This document shows, in pieces, positions 1-8,886 of a stretch of DNA of 64,000 nt. The position numbers were made by a program, and so were the translations under genes. Origin of the DNA: Candidatus Heimdallarchaeota archaeon (GTDB lineage: Archaea > Asgardarchaeota > Heimdallarchaeia > Heimdallarchaeales > Kariarchaeaceae); assembly GCA_026702845.1 (NCBI GenBank), contig JADCLS010000019.1, positions 61,755 to 125,754 of the forward strand, given 5' to 3'. The first letter of the stretch is position 1. The number at the start of each line of letters is the position of its first letter. The notes beneath the pieces were generated by a model. It was given only the letters and a program-made list of their open reading frames with translations. It did no database searches and was not told the DNA's origin.

Positions 1-1359
1 GATGATCTTGCAGCGGGAGTGGTGTATGAAAATGGCAAATTCAAAGGTTGGCCCTTTAGAGATCTCTACACCCGTTCAGTTAATGATGAGTGGTATAATG
101 GCTATAGTATGGGACAGGCAGGTATAGCTGAAACTCTGTTGATGTATAATATTTCAGATTTGATTGATGATGTATTTGATCATTTCAATAGCAGTTATTT
201 TGAGGAGAATGGAGGGTTAACATGGGCAAGAAAACCATATTTCAGGGATATTGGATGGACAGGTGTCCGTTATGGTACAGCTGGTATCCTACCAGTTTTA
301 TTGCAGTACGCTGACATTGGCTATGACATTGATCATCTCATTGATCCTGCAATCACTTGGTTGATATCCCAGCAAAGAGAGAGGGGAATGTATGCCATAA
401 CTGAAGGTGATTTCGTGACCACAGGAATGGAATATGGGATGACCGGTGTTGGAGAGTGTTATCTTAAGCTCTTTTCTGCACTGGAAAACCAGACCTATCT
501 TGATCTTGCCTATGAAGTTGTGAATTCTCTGTTTTCCATGGGTAGTTGGAATGGAACACAATTCTCCGTTCCCTGGTCTCCTGATTTGCAAGGTTCCGAT
601 GATGCCTATGGTGCATTGGCCAGTAGAGGAATTGGAGAGGCAGGAATAATAGAATATCTCCTGCATTTCTATGAGCTCTCGTCCAATGATACAATACTAG
701 ATCATGCAATAGGGCTTGGTAAGGAATTATTATCCAGAGAGGAGAATGGAAGCTGGAAAGCATCATCAGAGGGATATGTTTCATATATTTATGTCAAGAA
801 TGACTATTTGGGAGGATATCCTACTGGTTCTGCAGGAATTGCACCAATCATGCTTGCCTTATATGATCTCACTTCTGATGAACAGTTTCTAGCATCTGCA
901 GCCAGGATCGAGGCCTATGTTACTTCATTGATTTCACCAGATGGTGGATTCCAACCAGCAGCTCAGATTGATAATTATGAATTTTCTGGTATGCTTGGCA
1001 TTTCAGGGATTATTCAGTACTTCCTAGAACTCTATGCTCGTTTTGGTCAACAACGGTATCTAGATAATAGTCATCGCCTTCTCAACCATTTGTATACACG
1101 CTATTTGGATAATGGGATGCTTTTATGGGATTTCAAACAGCCAGATTATGGTATCTCATACTATCTTGATGGAGGTATCTCAGGAGTGTTACAGGTATTG
1201 AATTATTATGCTAATGTAGATGCAGGATCACGTGATTATTCGAGCTACTCAAACCTAATGTCACTGTCAAGTACTACAGAACAAACATCATTCCCAGTAA
1301 TTGGCATTTTTTCTGTTATTATTCTCATATATGGGAAAAAAACATTAGGTAAACGGTAA
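1..1359 (+). CDS. LanC-like exported alpha/alpha-toroid protein, 5' end missing
   Basis: The frame is open from base 1, so the true start lies upstream of the window. The visible part repeats a glycine-rich helix-hairpin pattern seven times (for example YSMGQAGIAETLL, VRYGTAGILPVLL, YPTGSAGIAPIML), which is the layout of lanthionine synthetase C-like double-helical barrels. The zinc ligands of true LanC cyclases (a GWC-type cysteine and a CHG motif) are not visible, so a cyclase role is unlikely. Many N-x-S/T sequons and a final hydrophobic stretch (FPVIGIFSVIILIYG) followed by basic residues suggest a glycosylated extracellular domain held by a C-terminal membrane anchor. The fold is fairly sure; the function and ligand are unknown. 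Confidence 0.6.
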   Translation, partial: DDLAAGVVYENGKFKGWPFRDLYTRSVNDEWYNGYSMGQAGIAETLLMYNISDLIDDVFDHFNSSYFEENGGLTWARKPYFRDIGWTGVRYGTAGILPVLLQYADIGYDIDHLIDPAITWLISQQRERGMYAITEGDFVTTGMEYGMTGVGECYLKLFSALENQTYLDLAYEVVNSLFSMGSWNGTQFSVPWSPDLQGSDDAYGALASRGIGEAGIIEYLLHFYELSSNDTILDHAIGLGKELLSREENGSWKASSEGYVSYIYVKNDYLGGYPTGSAGIAPIMLALYDLTSDEQFLASAARIEAYVTSLISPDGGFQPAAQIDNYEFSGMLGISGIIQYFLELYARFGQQRYLDNSHRLLNHLYTRYLDNGMLLWDFKQPDYGISYYLDGGISGVLQVLNYYANVDAGSRDYSSYSNLMSLSSTTEQTSFPVIGIFSVIILIYGKKTLGKR

Positions 1360-1369
1360 TACACCATTC

Positions 1370-1387
1370 TTTCCCACGAATGGGAAA
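1370..1387 (+). terminator. hairpin after the LanC-like gene
   Basis: A perfect 7-base inverted repeat TTTCCCA / TGGGAAA with a 4-base loop lies 11 bases after the stop codon and is followed by an A/T-rich run. It probably ends the upstream transcript before the ppdK promoter. Confidence 0.5.
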
Positions 1388-1438
1388 AATAAAATATATT
1401 TTTCTTGCCTCTTCATAAAAATTGTTCTTCGCTATAAT

Positions 1439-1448
1439 CATTATAAAG
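1439..1448 (+). promoter_or_regulatory. TATA box of ppdK
   Basis: CATTATAAAG is centred about 25 bases before the ATG at 1469. That spacing puts the transcription start at or next to the start codon, so the message is probably leaderless. Confidence 0.6.
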
Positions 1449-1468
1449 GTATTCTCCTTCTCCGTCAT

Positions 1469-4279
1469 ATGGCAAATAGAGTGTTCACTTTTGATAAAGG
1501 AGAACCTGATAAATCCGTTCTAGGTGGTAAGGGTGCTGCTCTAGCTACGATGACTCAGCTAGGATTACCTATTCCACCAGGATTTACAATTACCACTGGA
1601 ACCTGCATAGAGTTCCTTGAGAATAATTCTACCTACCCTGAAGGTGTTTGGGATGAAGTATTAGCTGCAATGAAGGATGTGGAGCAGAAGATGGGCAAAA
1701 CATTCAATGATGCCTCGAATCCTCTGCTGGTCTCGATCAGATCAGGTGCGAAAATTTCTATGCCTGGTATGATGGATACTGTACTTAACTGTGGATTAAA
1801 TGATGAGATTACCGAGGCATTTGGTAAGCAGACAGATAATCCAAGATTTGCACGAGATGCCTACAGAAGATTAATCCAGATGTTTGCAGATGTAGTCTGT
1901 GGATTGAACCAGGATGAGTTTCATCACCTACTTGATGAGATGAAAAAGAAGGTAGGTGTGGAGTATGATCATCAGTTAACTGCAGATCATCTAGCAGAAT
2001 TGATAGGGCAATACAAGAAAAAATTTGCTGAATTACATGGATCTCCCTTCCCACAGGATCCCTATGATCAACTGGATATGGCCATCAAGGCAGTGTTCAA
2101 ATCATGGAATAATGCAAGAGCTATTGCCTATCGTAATTTTGAGGGAATACCACATGATATTGGTACAGCTGTGAATGTACAATCCATGGCATTTGGTAAT
2201 TTTGATGATACCTCTGGAACCGGAGTATTATTCACCCGTGATCCCTCCTCTGGTGTAAAGAAAGTATTTGGTGAATTTCTTGTCAATGCACAGGGAGAGG
2301 ATGTAGTCGCAGGAATTAGAACTCCTTTACCACTTGATGATATGAAGAAAAAATGGCCTGAGATCCATGAGGAGCTCATGGGCTACATCAGTGACATTGA
2401 GAAACATTACAAGGATATGCAGGATATTGAATTCACCATTCAGCAAGGTAAATTATTCATTCTTCAGACGAGATCTGGTAAGAGAACAGGTATCTCTGCT
2501 GCAAAAATCGCCACTGATCTAGTAGCCGAGGGATTAATTGATAAGAAAACAGCAGTAAAGAGACTTTCTCCTAGGGATATAGAGGAAGCAATCTTCCCCA
2601 GTGTGTTGTGGAAAAATCCCAAGGATTATGAGTATGCTGATGTTGATCTCAAAGAACTAGCCAAGATGGTGGAAGCAGGCAAATCAGTTACTGAGATCAC
2701 TTCTGGTGCAACAAGTGCCAAGGCCAAATATCTGGGTAAAGGTTTACCTGCAGGCCCCGGTGCTGCTTCTGGTCATGTAGTGTTCTCTTCAGACAAGGCA
2801 GTAAAAATTGTGGAGGAAAAGAAAGCTGATTTTGAACTTACAGAATTCGCAGGAACTAAGCCTAAATTGCTACTTGTCAAGCATGAGACATCACCCGAGG
2901 ATTTCCACGGTATGGTTGCATCACAGGGAATTCTCACATTAACTGGTGGTATGACATCTCATGCAGCTCTTGTTGGAAGACAAATAGGAAAGAGAGTAAT
3001 TGTAGGTGCAGGTGCATCGGGATTTGATCTCAGTGGAGGCAAACTGACCTCAAGTGATGGCACTGTCATCAAGGAGGGAGACGTGATCACCATTGAGATC
3101 ATTGATGATGGTTTAGTTTTCAACAATAATCTACCCATTGTCACCCCTGATAAACTCCCCGATGAGCTGGAGACAATCCTTGATTGGGCTGATGAGATTG
3201 CTGAGATGAAGGTACGATCAAATTCAGATAAGGAGGATGATACAATGAAGGCTATCCAGAATAAATCCACTGGTACTGGTCTTGCACGTACCGAGCATCA
3301 ATTCTTTGATGCACTACCAGTCATGAGAAGAATGATCCTTGCTGATGATGATGATGCCAGAAATAAAGCACTAGATGAGATGGAGGAACTACAGAAGGAG
3401 GATTTTGCCAAACTCTTCACCGTTTCTGCAGGCAGGCCTGTAACCATCAGATTATTGGATCCCCCACTACATGAGTTCCTACCCTCAGAGATAGATCTCA
3501 TCAAGCAGATCCATGCTGGAGATGATTCAGCAGAGACTGCGGCCGTACTCAAAAAAGTGCAATTCTATCAGGAAGCCAACCCTATGCTTGGATTGAGAGG
3601 AGTACGTTTAAGCCTCATGATCCCCAGAATCATTGAGATTCAGACTTCTGCCATTCTCAAAGCTTCATTAGACGTTAAGAAGAAGGGAATTGAGGTACAT
3701 CCTGAGATCATGATCCCATTAGTTGTATCAGATGTTGAATTCTTGCAGGCAAGAAAACTAGTTGATGCCACAGCATCCCGTGTATTTGAGGAGATGGGTG
3801 ATAAAGTTGATTACCTTGTCGGAACAATGATTGAGATCCCACGTGCCGCACTCACAGCAGATGAGATTGCAGGTGGAGAACTTGGTGCTGAATTCTTCTC
3901 CTTTGGAACCAATGATCTTACCCAGATGACTTTTGGTTTCTCACGTGATGACATTGGTATGTTCCTACCCTTCTATATAGAGGAAAAGATCCTACCTGTA
4001 GATCCCTTCCAGACTATCGACTCTAATGGAGTTGGAAAATTGATGCAAATGACAGTGGAATTAGGAAGAAAAGCTGCTGCTGAAGCTGGTAGATACTTGA
4101 AGGTCGGGCTTTGTGGAGAACAAGGCGGAGATCCTGAATCTATTGACTTCTGTTATCAGATTGGGTTAGATTACGTCTCCTGCTCCCCATTCCGCATTCC
4201 AGTTGCAAGACTAGCTGCAGCACAAGCAACAATGAAGTTTGGTGCAGTGGATGCAAAATATGGGAAAAAGCTGAATTAA
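1469..4279 (+). CDS. ppdK: pyruvate, phosphate dikinase
   Basis: Interconverts pyruvate, ATP and phosphate with phosphoenolpyruvate, AMP and pyrophosphate in the cytosol; in an archaeon it can serve gluconeogenesis or PPi-linked glycolysis. The 936-residue length is normal for the family. The N-terminus (FDKGEPDKSVLGGKGAALATM) opens the ATP-grasp domain. The phosphohistidine motif GGMTSHAALVGRQIGKR places the carrier histidine at residue 498. The C-terminal PEP-binding barrel ends with GLCGEQGGDPESIDFC, the catalytic cysteine being residue 882. Both key residues are present and the gene is intact. It stands alone between a terminator-like hairpin and a convergent regulator gene. Confidence 0.96.
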   Translation: MANRVFTFDKGEPDKSVLGGKGAALATMTQLGLPIPPGFTITTGTCIEFLENNSTYPEGVWDEVLAAMKDVEQKMGKTFNDASNPLLVSIRSGAKISMPGMMDTVLNCGLNDEITEAFGKQTDNPRFARDAYRRLIQMFADVVCGLNQDEFHHLLDEMKKKVGVEYDHQLTADHLAELIGQYKKKFAELHGSPFPQDPYDQLDMAIKAVFKSWNNARAIAYRNFEGIPHDIGTAVNVQSMAFGNFDDTSGTGVLFTRDPSSGVKKVFGEFLVNAQGEDVVAGIRTPLPLDDMKKKWPEIHEELMGYISDIEKHYKDMQDIEFTIQQGKLFILQTRSGKRTGISAAKIATDLVAEGLIDKKTAVKRLSPRDIEEAIFPSVLWKNPKDYEYADVDLKELAKMVEAGKSVTEITSGATSAKAKYLGKGLPAGPGAASGHVVFSSDKAVKIVEEKKADFELTEFAGTKPKLLLVKHETSPEDFHGMVASQGILTLTGGMTSHAALVGRQIGKRVIVGAGASGFDLSGGKLTSSDGTVIKEGDVITIEIIDDGLVFNNNLPIVTPDKLPDELETILDWADEIAEMKVRSNSDKEDDTMKAIQNKSTGTGLARTEHQFFDALPVMRRMILADDDDARNKALDEMEELQKEDFAKLFTVSAGRPVTIRLLDPPLHEFLPSEIDLIKQIHAGDDSAETAAVLKKVQFYQEANPMLGLRGVRLSLMIPRIIEIQTSAILKASLDVKKKGIEVHPEIMIPLVVSDVEFLQARKLVDATASRVFEEMGDKVDYLVGTMIEIPRAALTADEIAGGELGAEFFSFGTNDLTQMTFGFSRDDIGMFLPFYIEEKILPVDPFQTIDSNGVGKLMQMTVELGRKAAAEAGRYLKVGLCGEQGGDPESIDFCYQIGLDYVSCSPFRIPVARLAAAQATMKFGAVDAKYGKKLN

Positions 4280-4335
4280 ATAAATAGATCAAAGACATAA
4301 TATATTAATTAAATAATTCCAAAAATATTTAATGT

Positions 4336-5199
4336 TTACTTTGTAAGTTTTAATTGCAATTCAATAAAATGTACTCCCTTAATTTTCTGATTATTAACTA
4401 TTATTAGATCTCGTTGTTCCACTTGTTGGATAAACCTTTGTTCATTTAATCCTAAATAACTATGTCTTGCCAAAAGTTCAACAAATGCATCTAATACAAG
4501 ATTATCGTCCAATTCAATTGGATCAATGATTAGAGCTTTTCCACTTTTTTTAAGCAATCTTTGAATCTCATCAAGTATCCATTCAGTGCCATCTTCATGA
4601 AGAGTCATCATTACAAGAATAAAATCGGCAGATTCCTTAGGAATATCAATTTTATGTTTCTCAATTGGAATGAGTGTGACAATATTTTGGAGTTCATGAT
4701 GAGAGACTCTTGCTGAAATAAGAGGAAAAATTTCTGAATTATTACAAGCAACAAAATATCTGCCTATGGGTGCTACAGATTTGGCAATAAGTTGAATTAG
4801 GTATTCCCAAGGGAGTGCTGAGAAATCAATAATTACATCACCTGGTTTCCATTGATAGAATTGATGAACCATCTCCATTAGTGGTCTCAATCGTTCAGTA
4901 AATACATCTTGGAATAGAAGAAGGAATTGCTCAATATATGCTTGCACAGCTTCTTTTCCCTTTTGAGATGTGACATAATATCGTCTTTTCACTCCAGCCC
5001 GTTCTTCTTCCCTGGTTGTAACCCATCCAAGTTCCTCAATATTCTTTAAATTTGTATAAAGTCTTCCCGTACTTAATTTTCTACCACGGAGTTCTAAATA
5101 CTTCTGCATCTCTAAACCATACATCTCTCTGCTCCATGTCAAGGTAAGGATGGATAATTGGGTCCAGTTTGGATGTGATAGCTTTCCACTCTTCGTCAA
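4336..5199 (-). CDS. PadR-type winged-helix regulator with methyltransferase-like C-terminus
   Basis: Residues about 10-95 form a PadR-like winged helix (YGLEMQKYLELRGRKLSTGRLYTNLKNIEELGW followed by a beta-wing with RRYYVT). Residues about 115-285 look like a Rossmann methyltransferase domain (VIIDFSALPW, SADFILVMMTLHE, LKKSGKALIIDPIE), though the glycine-rich SAM loop is weak, so catalysis is uncertain. The start is TTG at 5199: no ATG lies near, a stop lies six codons upstream, and AAATTTAAAT at 5221-5230 sits about 27 bases before it. The gene is divergent from an ABC exporter across 104 bases containing an inverted repeat, so it probably controls that exporter and itself. Confidence 0.75.
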   Translation of the reverse strand: MTKSGKLSHPNWTQLSILTLTWSREMYGLEMQKYLELRGRKLSTGRLYTNLKNIEELGWVTTREEERAGVKRRYYVTSQKGKEAVQAYIEQFLLLFQDVFTERLRPLMEMVHQFYQWKPGDVIIDFSALPWEYLIQLIAKSVAPIGRYFVACNNSEIFPLISARVSHHELQNIVTLIPIEKHKIDIPKESADFILVMMTLHEDGTEWILDEIQRLLKKSGKALIIDPIELDDNLVLDAFVELLARHSYLGLNEQRFIQQVEQRDLIIVNNQKIKGVHFIELQLKLTK

Positions 5200-5254
5200 T
5201 AAATACAGATTCTGTTAGATAAATTTAAATATTTTGTTATGGATATAAGCTTTA

Positions 5255-5286
5255 CCGTTATCGGGATATATTATGTCCGATAGCGG
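5255..5286. promoter_or_regulatory. inverted-repeat operator between regulator and ABC exporter
   Basis: CCGTTATCGG (5255-5264) and CCGATAGCGG (5277-5286) form a 10-base inverted repeat with one mismatch, separated by 12 bases; centre-to-centre distance is 22 bases, two helical turns. The spacer holds the TATA-like GATATATTATG about 35 bases before the exporter ATG. A further half-site-like CCGATA lies at 5299-5304. The placement around the promoter suggests the binding site of the neighbouring PadR-type regulator; the link to that protein is inference. Confidence 0.6.
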
Positions 5287-5303
5287 ATATAGGTGATGCC
5301 GAT

Positions 5304-6038
5304 ATGAAGAATATATATAACAGGACTGATAAATGTGTCCGATTAAAAAATGTTAGTAAAGTTTATGATATGGGCCTTGTTCAGGTCAATGCAATAGAAA
5401 ATGCTTCACTAGACGTACCTAAGGGGCAATTCATTGTGATCTTAGGTCCAAGTGGAAGTGGAAAAACTACATTACTGAACCTAATTGGTGCAATTGATGT
5501 ACCTAGCAACGGTGATGTGCATATACTTGAAAATGATTTGACACAATCTGATAGAAAACAGCTTGCAAAGGTAAGAAGGGACAGCATAGGATTTATTTTC
5601 CAATTTTTTAATTTATTACCATCACTCACAGCCCTTGAAAATGTAGAATATGCATTGCAATTAAAAAATGTTGCAAATTCAAGGCAAAAAGCAAAGCAAG
5701 TATTGGAAAGAGTTGGTTTACAAGACAGAGCTGACCATTTTCCTAGTGAATTATCAGGAGGAGAACAACAGAGGGTAGCAATTGCTAGAGCCATAGCAAA
5801 ATCTCCTGAAATAATATTAGCGGATGAACCTACAGGAGAATTAGATTCAGAGACAGGGATTAAAATTTTAGAACTACTAATAGAAATTGCTAAAAATGAG
5901 GAAACAACTATAATTATGGTTACCCATAGCAGTGAAATTGCAAAAATTGCAGATCGTGTTATTAGGCTAAGAAGTGGAAAAATAGTGAGTGATGAGTTGA
6001 ATCCTCAACCATTACATCCAAATAAATTAGGTTGGTAG
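5304..6038 (+). CDS. ABC exporter ATP-binding protein (MacB/LolD type)
   Basis: A 244-residue ATPase with every motif intact: Walker A GPSGSGKT (residues 48-55), Q-loop Q100, signature LSGGEQQ (150-156), Walker B ILADEPTGELD with D174/E175, and switch histidine H208. The sequence around the signature and the GELDSETG element is typical of the MacB/LolD/FtsE group that works with FtsX-like permeases. The permease gene begins six bases after its stop. Together they probably export or extract a lipid, peptide or drug at the membrane under control of the divergent PadR-type regulator. The substrate cannot be read from sequence. Confidence 0.93.
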   Translation: MKNIYNRTDKCVRLKNVSKVYDMGLVQVNAIENASLDVPKGQFIVILGPSGSGKTTLLNLIGAIDVPSNGDVHILENDLTQSDRKQLAKVRRDSIGFIFQFFNLLPSLTALENVEYALQLKNVANSRQKAKQVLERVGLQDRADHFPSELSGGEQQRVAIARAIAKSPEIILADEPTGELDSETGIKILELLIEIAKNEETTIIMVTHSSEIAKIADRVIRLRSGKIVSDELNPQPLHPNKLGW

Positions 6039-6044
6039 TGAATT

Positions 6045-8510
6045 ATGAATTCAATTTTTTGGCTACGGTTATTCAGAGATCTCAAGAAACGCAAAATTCA
6101 AGTCGGGATACTTACCATTATTTTAGGTCTAGGAGGAGGAACTTGGGTCGGTACTCAATCCATGATAGGTTGGAGAGAAGATAGTATAAATACCTTTTTT
6201 GATGAGTATAAGTTAGATGATGGTTTAATCTATTTTCCAGAATTACAGGGTGTATCTCAACAAGATTTAATCAATCTTTTAGATAATTTTGATAAAAAAT
6301 CTAATTTATTAGATTATAAATTCCGTTTAAGATTACGCGTTACATACAATTTCTCAGACTATCTTGAAAATTCTGAACTAAGGGGTTACCTGTATGGTAT
6401 ACCTGACGCTGATCAAAATATCGGTGCTGTTAACAGTCTAGCACTGCGAAGTGGACTTGGTTTAGATCCTAATGAATCAAATAAGTATCAGATATTGGTA
6501 GATGATTCTTTTGCACGTAAACAATCGATTGGACTTAATAGTCAAGTAAATATCAATTTTGGAAATAAAATGGCTGAGTTTGTTATTAAAGGCACAGTAA
6601 CGAGTCCAGATTGGTTAATTATCACAGATCCAGAGGTTCAAACGTTTTCTATTTCAAGTACATTTGTTATTGGGCACACATCTATCAATGAGCTTCAAGA
6701 ATGGGCTGGATATGGTGAAAATGTGAATGAGATTGTATTCACTGTTAAAGATGGAGTGGATGCTGAGAAATTAGGAACTGAGTTGAGGGATTATATAATA
6801 TCCAATAGTATCTATTGTGAATTCACATTTAGAGAAGATACTCTGGGTTACCAAATAGCAATTGATGATATTAAAAGTGATGCTCAAATGTTAAAGATGA
6901 TTGGAGTCATCGTTTTGATAATCGTTTTGTTTGCCCTTTGGATAACATTGAATCGGCTAGTTAGTCATCAGAGACGGGAAATTGGGATCGATCAAAGTCT
7001 CGGGGTATCAAATACGTCGATATTGAAATACTACTTGGGATATTCATTCGTTATTATTGTAATGGGACTTTTATTTGGATTAATATCGGGAATTATTGTT
7101 GGTAAATATATAGGCGATGTTATTCAAGATCTCCTCAATATTCCAGGCTGGCAAACACCAATCCCGTGGCCACTCTTCGTAAAATCAGCTGGAATTACTG
7201 TTGTTTCTACACTTCTAGCTGCACTTTTACCTGCATGGCAAGCATCAAGAATGAATCCTATTTCTGCTTTGCGTCAGGATCCCTCTGTTGTTACATCTCA
7301 AAAATTGATTCCGATTATCAGTTGGATTCTCTATCCAATTAGTCGTTTAACAGTAAACTCCCGCATGGCATTGAGAAACATTTCTCGTAATAGGAGACGT
7401 ACTCTAACCACAATTCTTGCTTTTGCCTTAATAGTGACATTAATCATCTTCATCAAGGCTACTTTCAACACCTTTGATGTGATGGTCGAAAACCAAGATT
7501 TTGATGCTGGAGAATGGGATCTGCGCGTAAGCTTAGTTGAACCACTCCCCTTATCCATAGTAGACGAGTACTTAATTGACAAAGAAATTGATGAGCAAAG
7601 CTATAGTCTTACTTCACTAGTAGTATTACAGTTGGATGGTAGTAATTCTGAGATATTGCAGCTTAGTAGCTATACTAGTATTGATTTCTTACCTTATAGT
7701 ATAGTTAAAGGATCCTTTGATAGTGATAGGAATGGAGTAGCCATTTCCCAATCGTATGCAGAATATTTAGCAATTCAAATTGGAGACTATATCAATATCC
7801 AACATGTGCAATTCAATGGTACATCGAGTGATTATCAAATGATCACTTCATCTCTTAAAGTTACAGGCTTTCACAATCGTACTTCAAAATATGATCTGTT
7901 ATGTGGCTGGAACTATACACAATCTTTGGTTTCAGATGGTAGTTTAACCGACTCTGTGACTAATTTATTATATTTAAAAATCAGTGATGATGTGGAATTA
8001 AAACAGATAAAGGGTGAAATTTTAGAATTACCTATTGTTAGAAATGTTGATACTCGTGCAGAATATACAGAGCTAACAAGCAGTCTATTTGAGTCTATGA
8101 TCCAAATAATTGAGATAGTCGAAATAATCTGCTTCCTAATTGCCTTCTCTGTGATTAGTCTCACTTCATTAATCTCCCGATCGGAAAGAGAAAGGGAAAT
8201 TGGAACTATGGCAACTTTAGGTGCTTCTGATTGGAGAATATTGAGTCCAACGCTTTGGGAAGCATCATATATCTCCATTTTTGGGATATTTTTAGGATAT
8301 ATCTCTGGATGGTGGTTACTTAAAGCAGTCTTTCTCCCTATTATGTCTGATAGTTATGAATCGTTGGTGATAGCACCAGAATTAGATAACATAGTTTGGG
8401 TGTATGTGGGAATACTTTCATGGATATTAGCCTTACTCTCACAATTTCCTATTTGGTTTGCAGTTAAAAAAATGGATTTATCTCAAGCAACAAAGGTCAG
8501 AGATTTCTAA
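6045..8510 (+). CDS. ABC transporter permease with two FtsX domains
   Basis: 821 residues with the layout of double-FtsX permeases: an N-terminal membrane segment (about 18-37), a large extracellular domain, three central helices (about 284-400), a second N-terminal-like segment (about 450), another extracellular domain and three final helices (about 690-810). The phrases RREIGIDQSLGVS and EREREIGTMATLGAS after the helices are the conserved FtsX cytoplasmic loops, seen twice. It follows the ATPase gene by six bases and forms a two-gene operon with it. The protein acts in the cytoplasmic membrane as the mechanotransmitting half of a type VII-like exporter. Confidence 0.9.
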   Translation: MNSIFWLRLFRDLKKRKIQVGILTIILGLGGGTWVGTQSMIGWREDSINTFFDEYKLDDGLIYFPELQGVSQQDLINLLDNFDKKSNLLDYKFRLRLRVTYNFSDYLENSELRGYLYGIPDADQNIGAVNSLALRSGLGLDPNESNKYQILVDDSFARKQSIGLNSQVNINFGNKMAEFVIKGTVTSPDWLIITDPEVQTFSISSTFVIGHTSINELQEWAGYGENVNEIVFTVKDGVDAEKLGTELRDYIISNSIYCEFTFREDTLGYQIAIDDIKSDAQMLKMIGVIVLIIVLFALWITLNRLVSHQRREIGIDQSLGVSNTSILKYYLGYSFVIIVMGLLFGLISGIIVGKYIGDVIQDLLNIPGWQTPIPWPLFVKSAGITVVSTLLAALLPAWQASRMNPISALRQDPSVVTSQKLIPIISWILYPISRLTVNSRMALRNISRNRRRTLTTILAFALIVTLIIFIKATFNTFDVMVENQDFDAGEWDLRVSLVEPLPLSIVDEYLIDKEIDEQSYSLTSLVVLQLDGSNSEILQLSSYTSIDFLPYSIVKGSFDSDRNGVAISQSYAEYLAIQIGDYINIQHVQFNGTSSDYQMITSSLKVTGFHNRTSKYDLLCGWNYTQSLVSDGSLTDSVTNLLYLKISDDVELKQIKGEILELPIVRNVDTRAEYTELTSSLFESMIQIIEIVEIICFLIAFSVISLTSLISRSEREREIGTMATLGASDWRILSPTLWEASYISIFGIFLGYISGWWLLKAVFLPIMSDSYESLVIAPELDNIVWVYVGILSWILALLSQFPIWFAVKKMDLSQATKVRDF

Positions 8511-8886
8511 TTATTTCTCCTTTTATGAAGTGATAAGAACTAGCAAGAATCCCTTTAACCAAATATATTCCATCGATACAGTGGATGCAAAAAAGGTAAG
8601 AATTTCTAATCCAATCACCTATTATCGATTTCCTAGTTGAGCAAGGTTATCTCAAGTTCCCAAAAGATAATTTTGCTAGTTTGGTTATGTACATCAATGG
8701 TCCTCAAGGGTTATTAGCTGGCTAGCTTAGCTTGATACCTGAATTGATCAAGAAATATCACTGATAAACATTGAGGTTAATTTACATTGGGTTGATTATT
8801 AAGGTTATATGACCATAGAACAGGATTGAAAATTCTTTAAGATATAACCAAAAGCAATATAATTGTATCATACAGAGAGAAAATAA
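8511..8886. other. intergenic stretch with a short coding-like relic
   Basis: No complete gene is visible. A 41-codon open stretch at 8600-8725 on the plus strand reads plausibly as protein (DFLVEQGYLKFPKDNFASLV) but lacks a start at its beginning and ends at TAG; it may be the tail of a decayed gene. The final bases carry the TATA-like CAATATAAT (8855-8863), about 28 bases before the next start codon. Confidence 0.3.

Noticed and set aside
1..1359. Lanthipeptide biosynthesis locus
   Set aside because: The LanC-like protein lacks zinc ligands and is membrane-anchored, and no dehydratase or precursor gene is nearby.
8458..8640. 60-codon frame overlapping the end of the ABC permease
   Set aside because: It runs out of phase with the permease, uses no start signal and its second half is low-quality sequence; the overlap with a certain gene explains the open first half.
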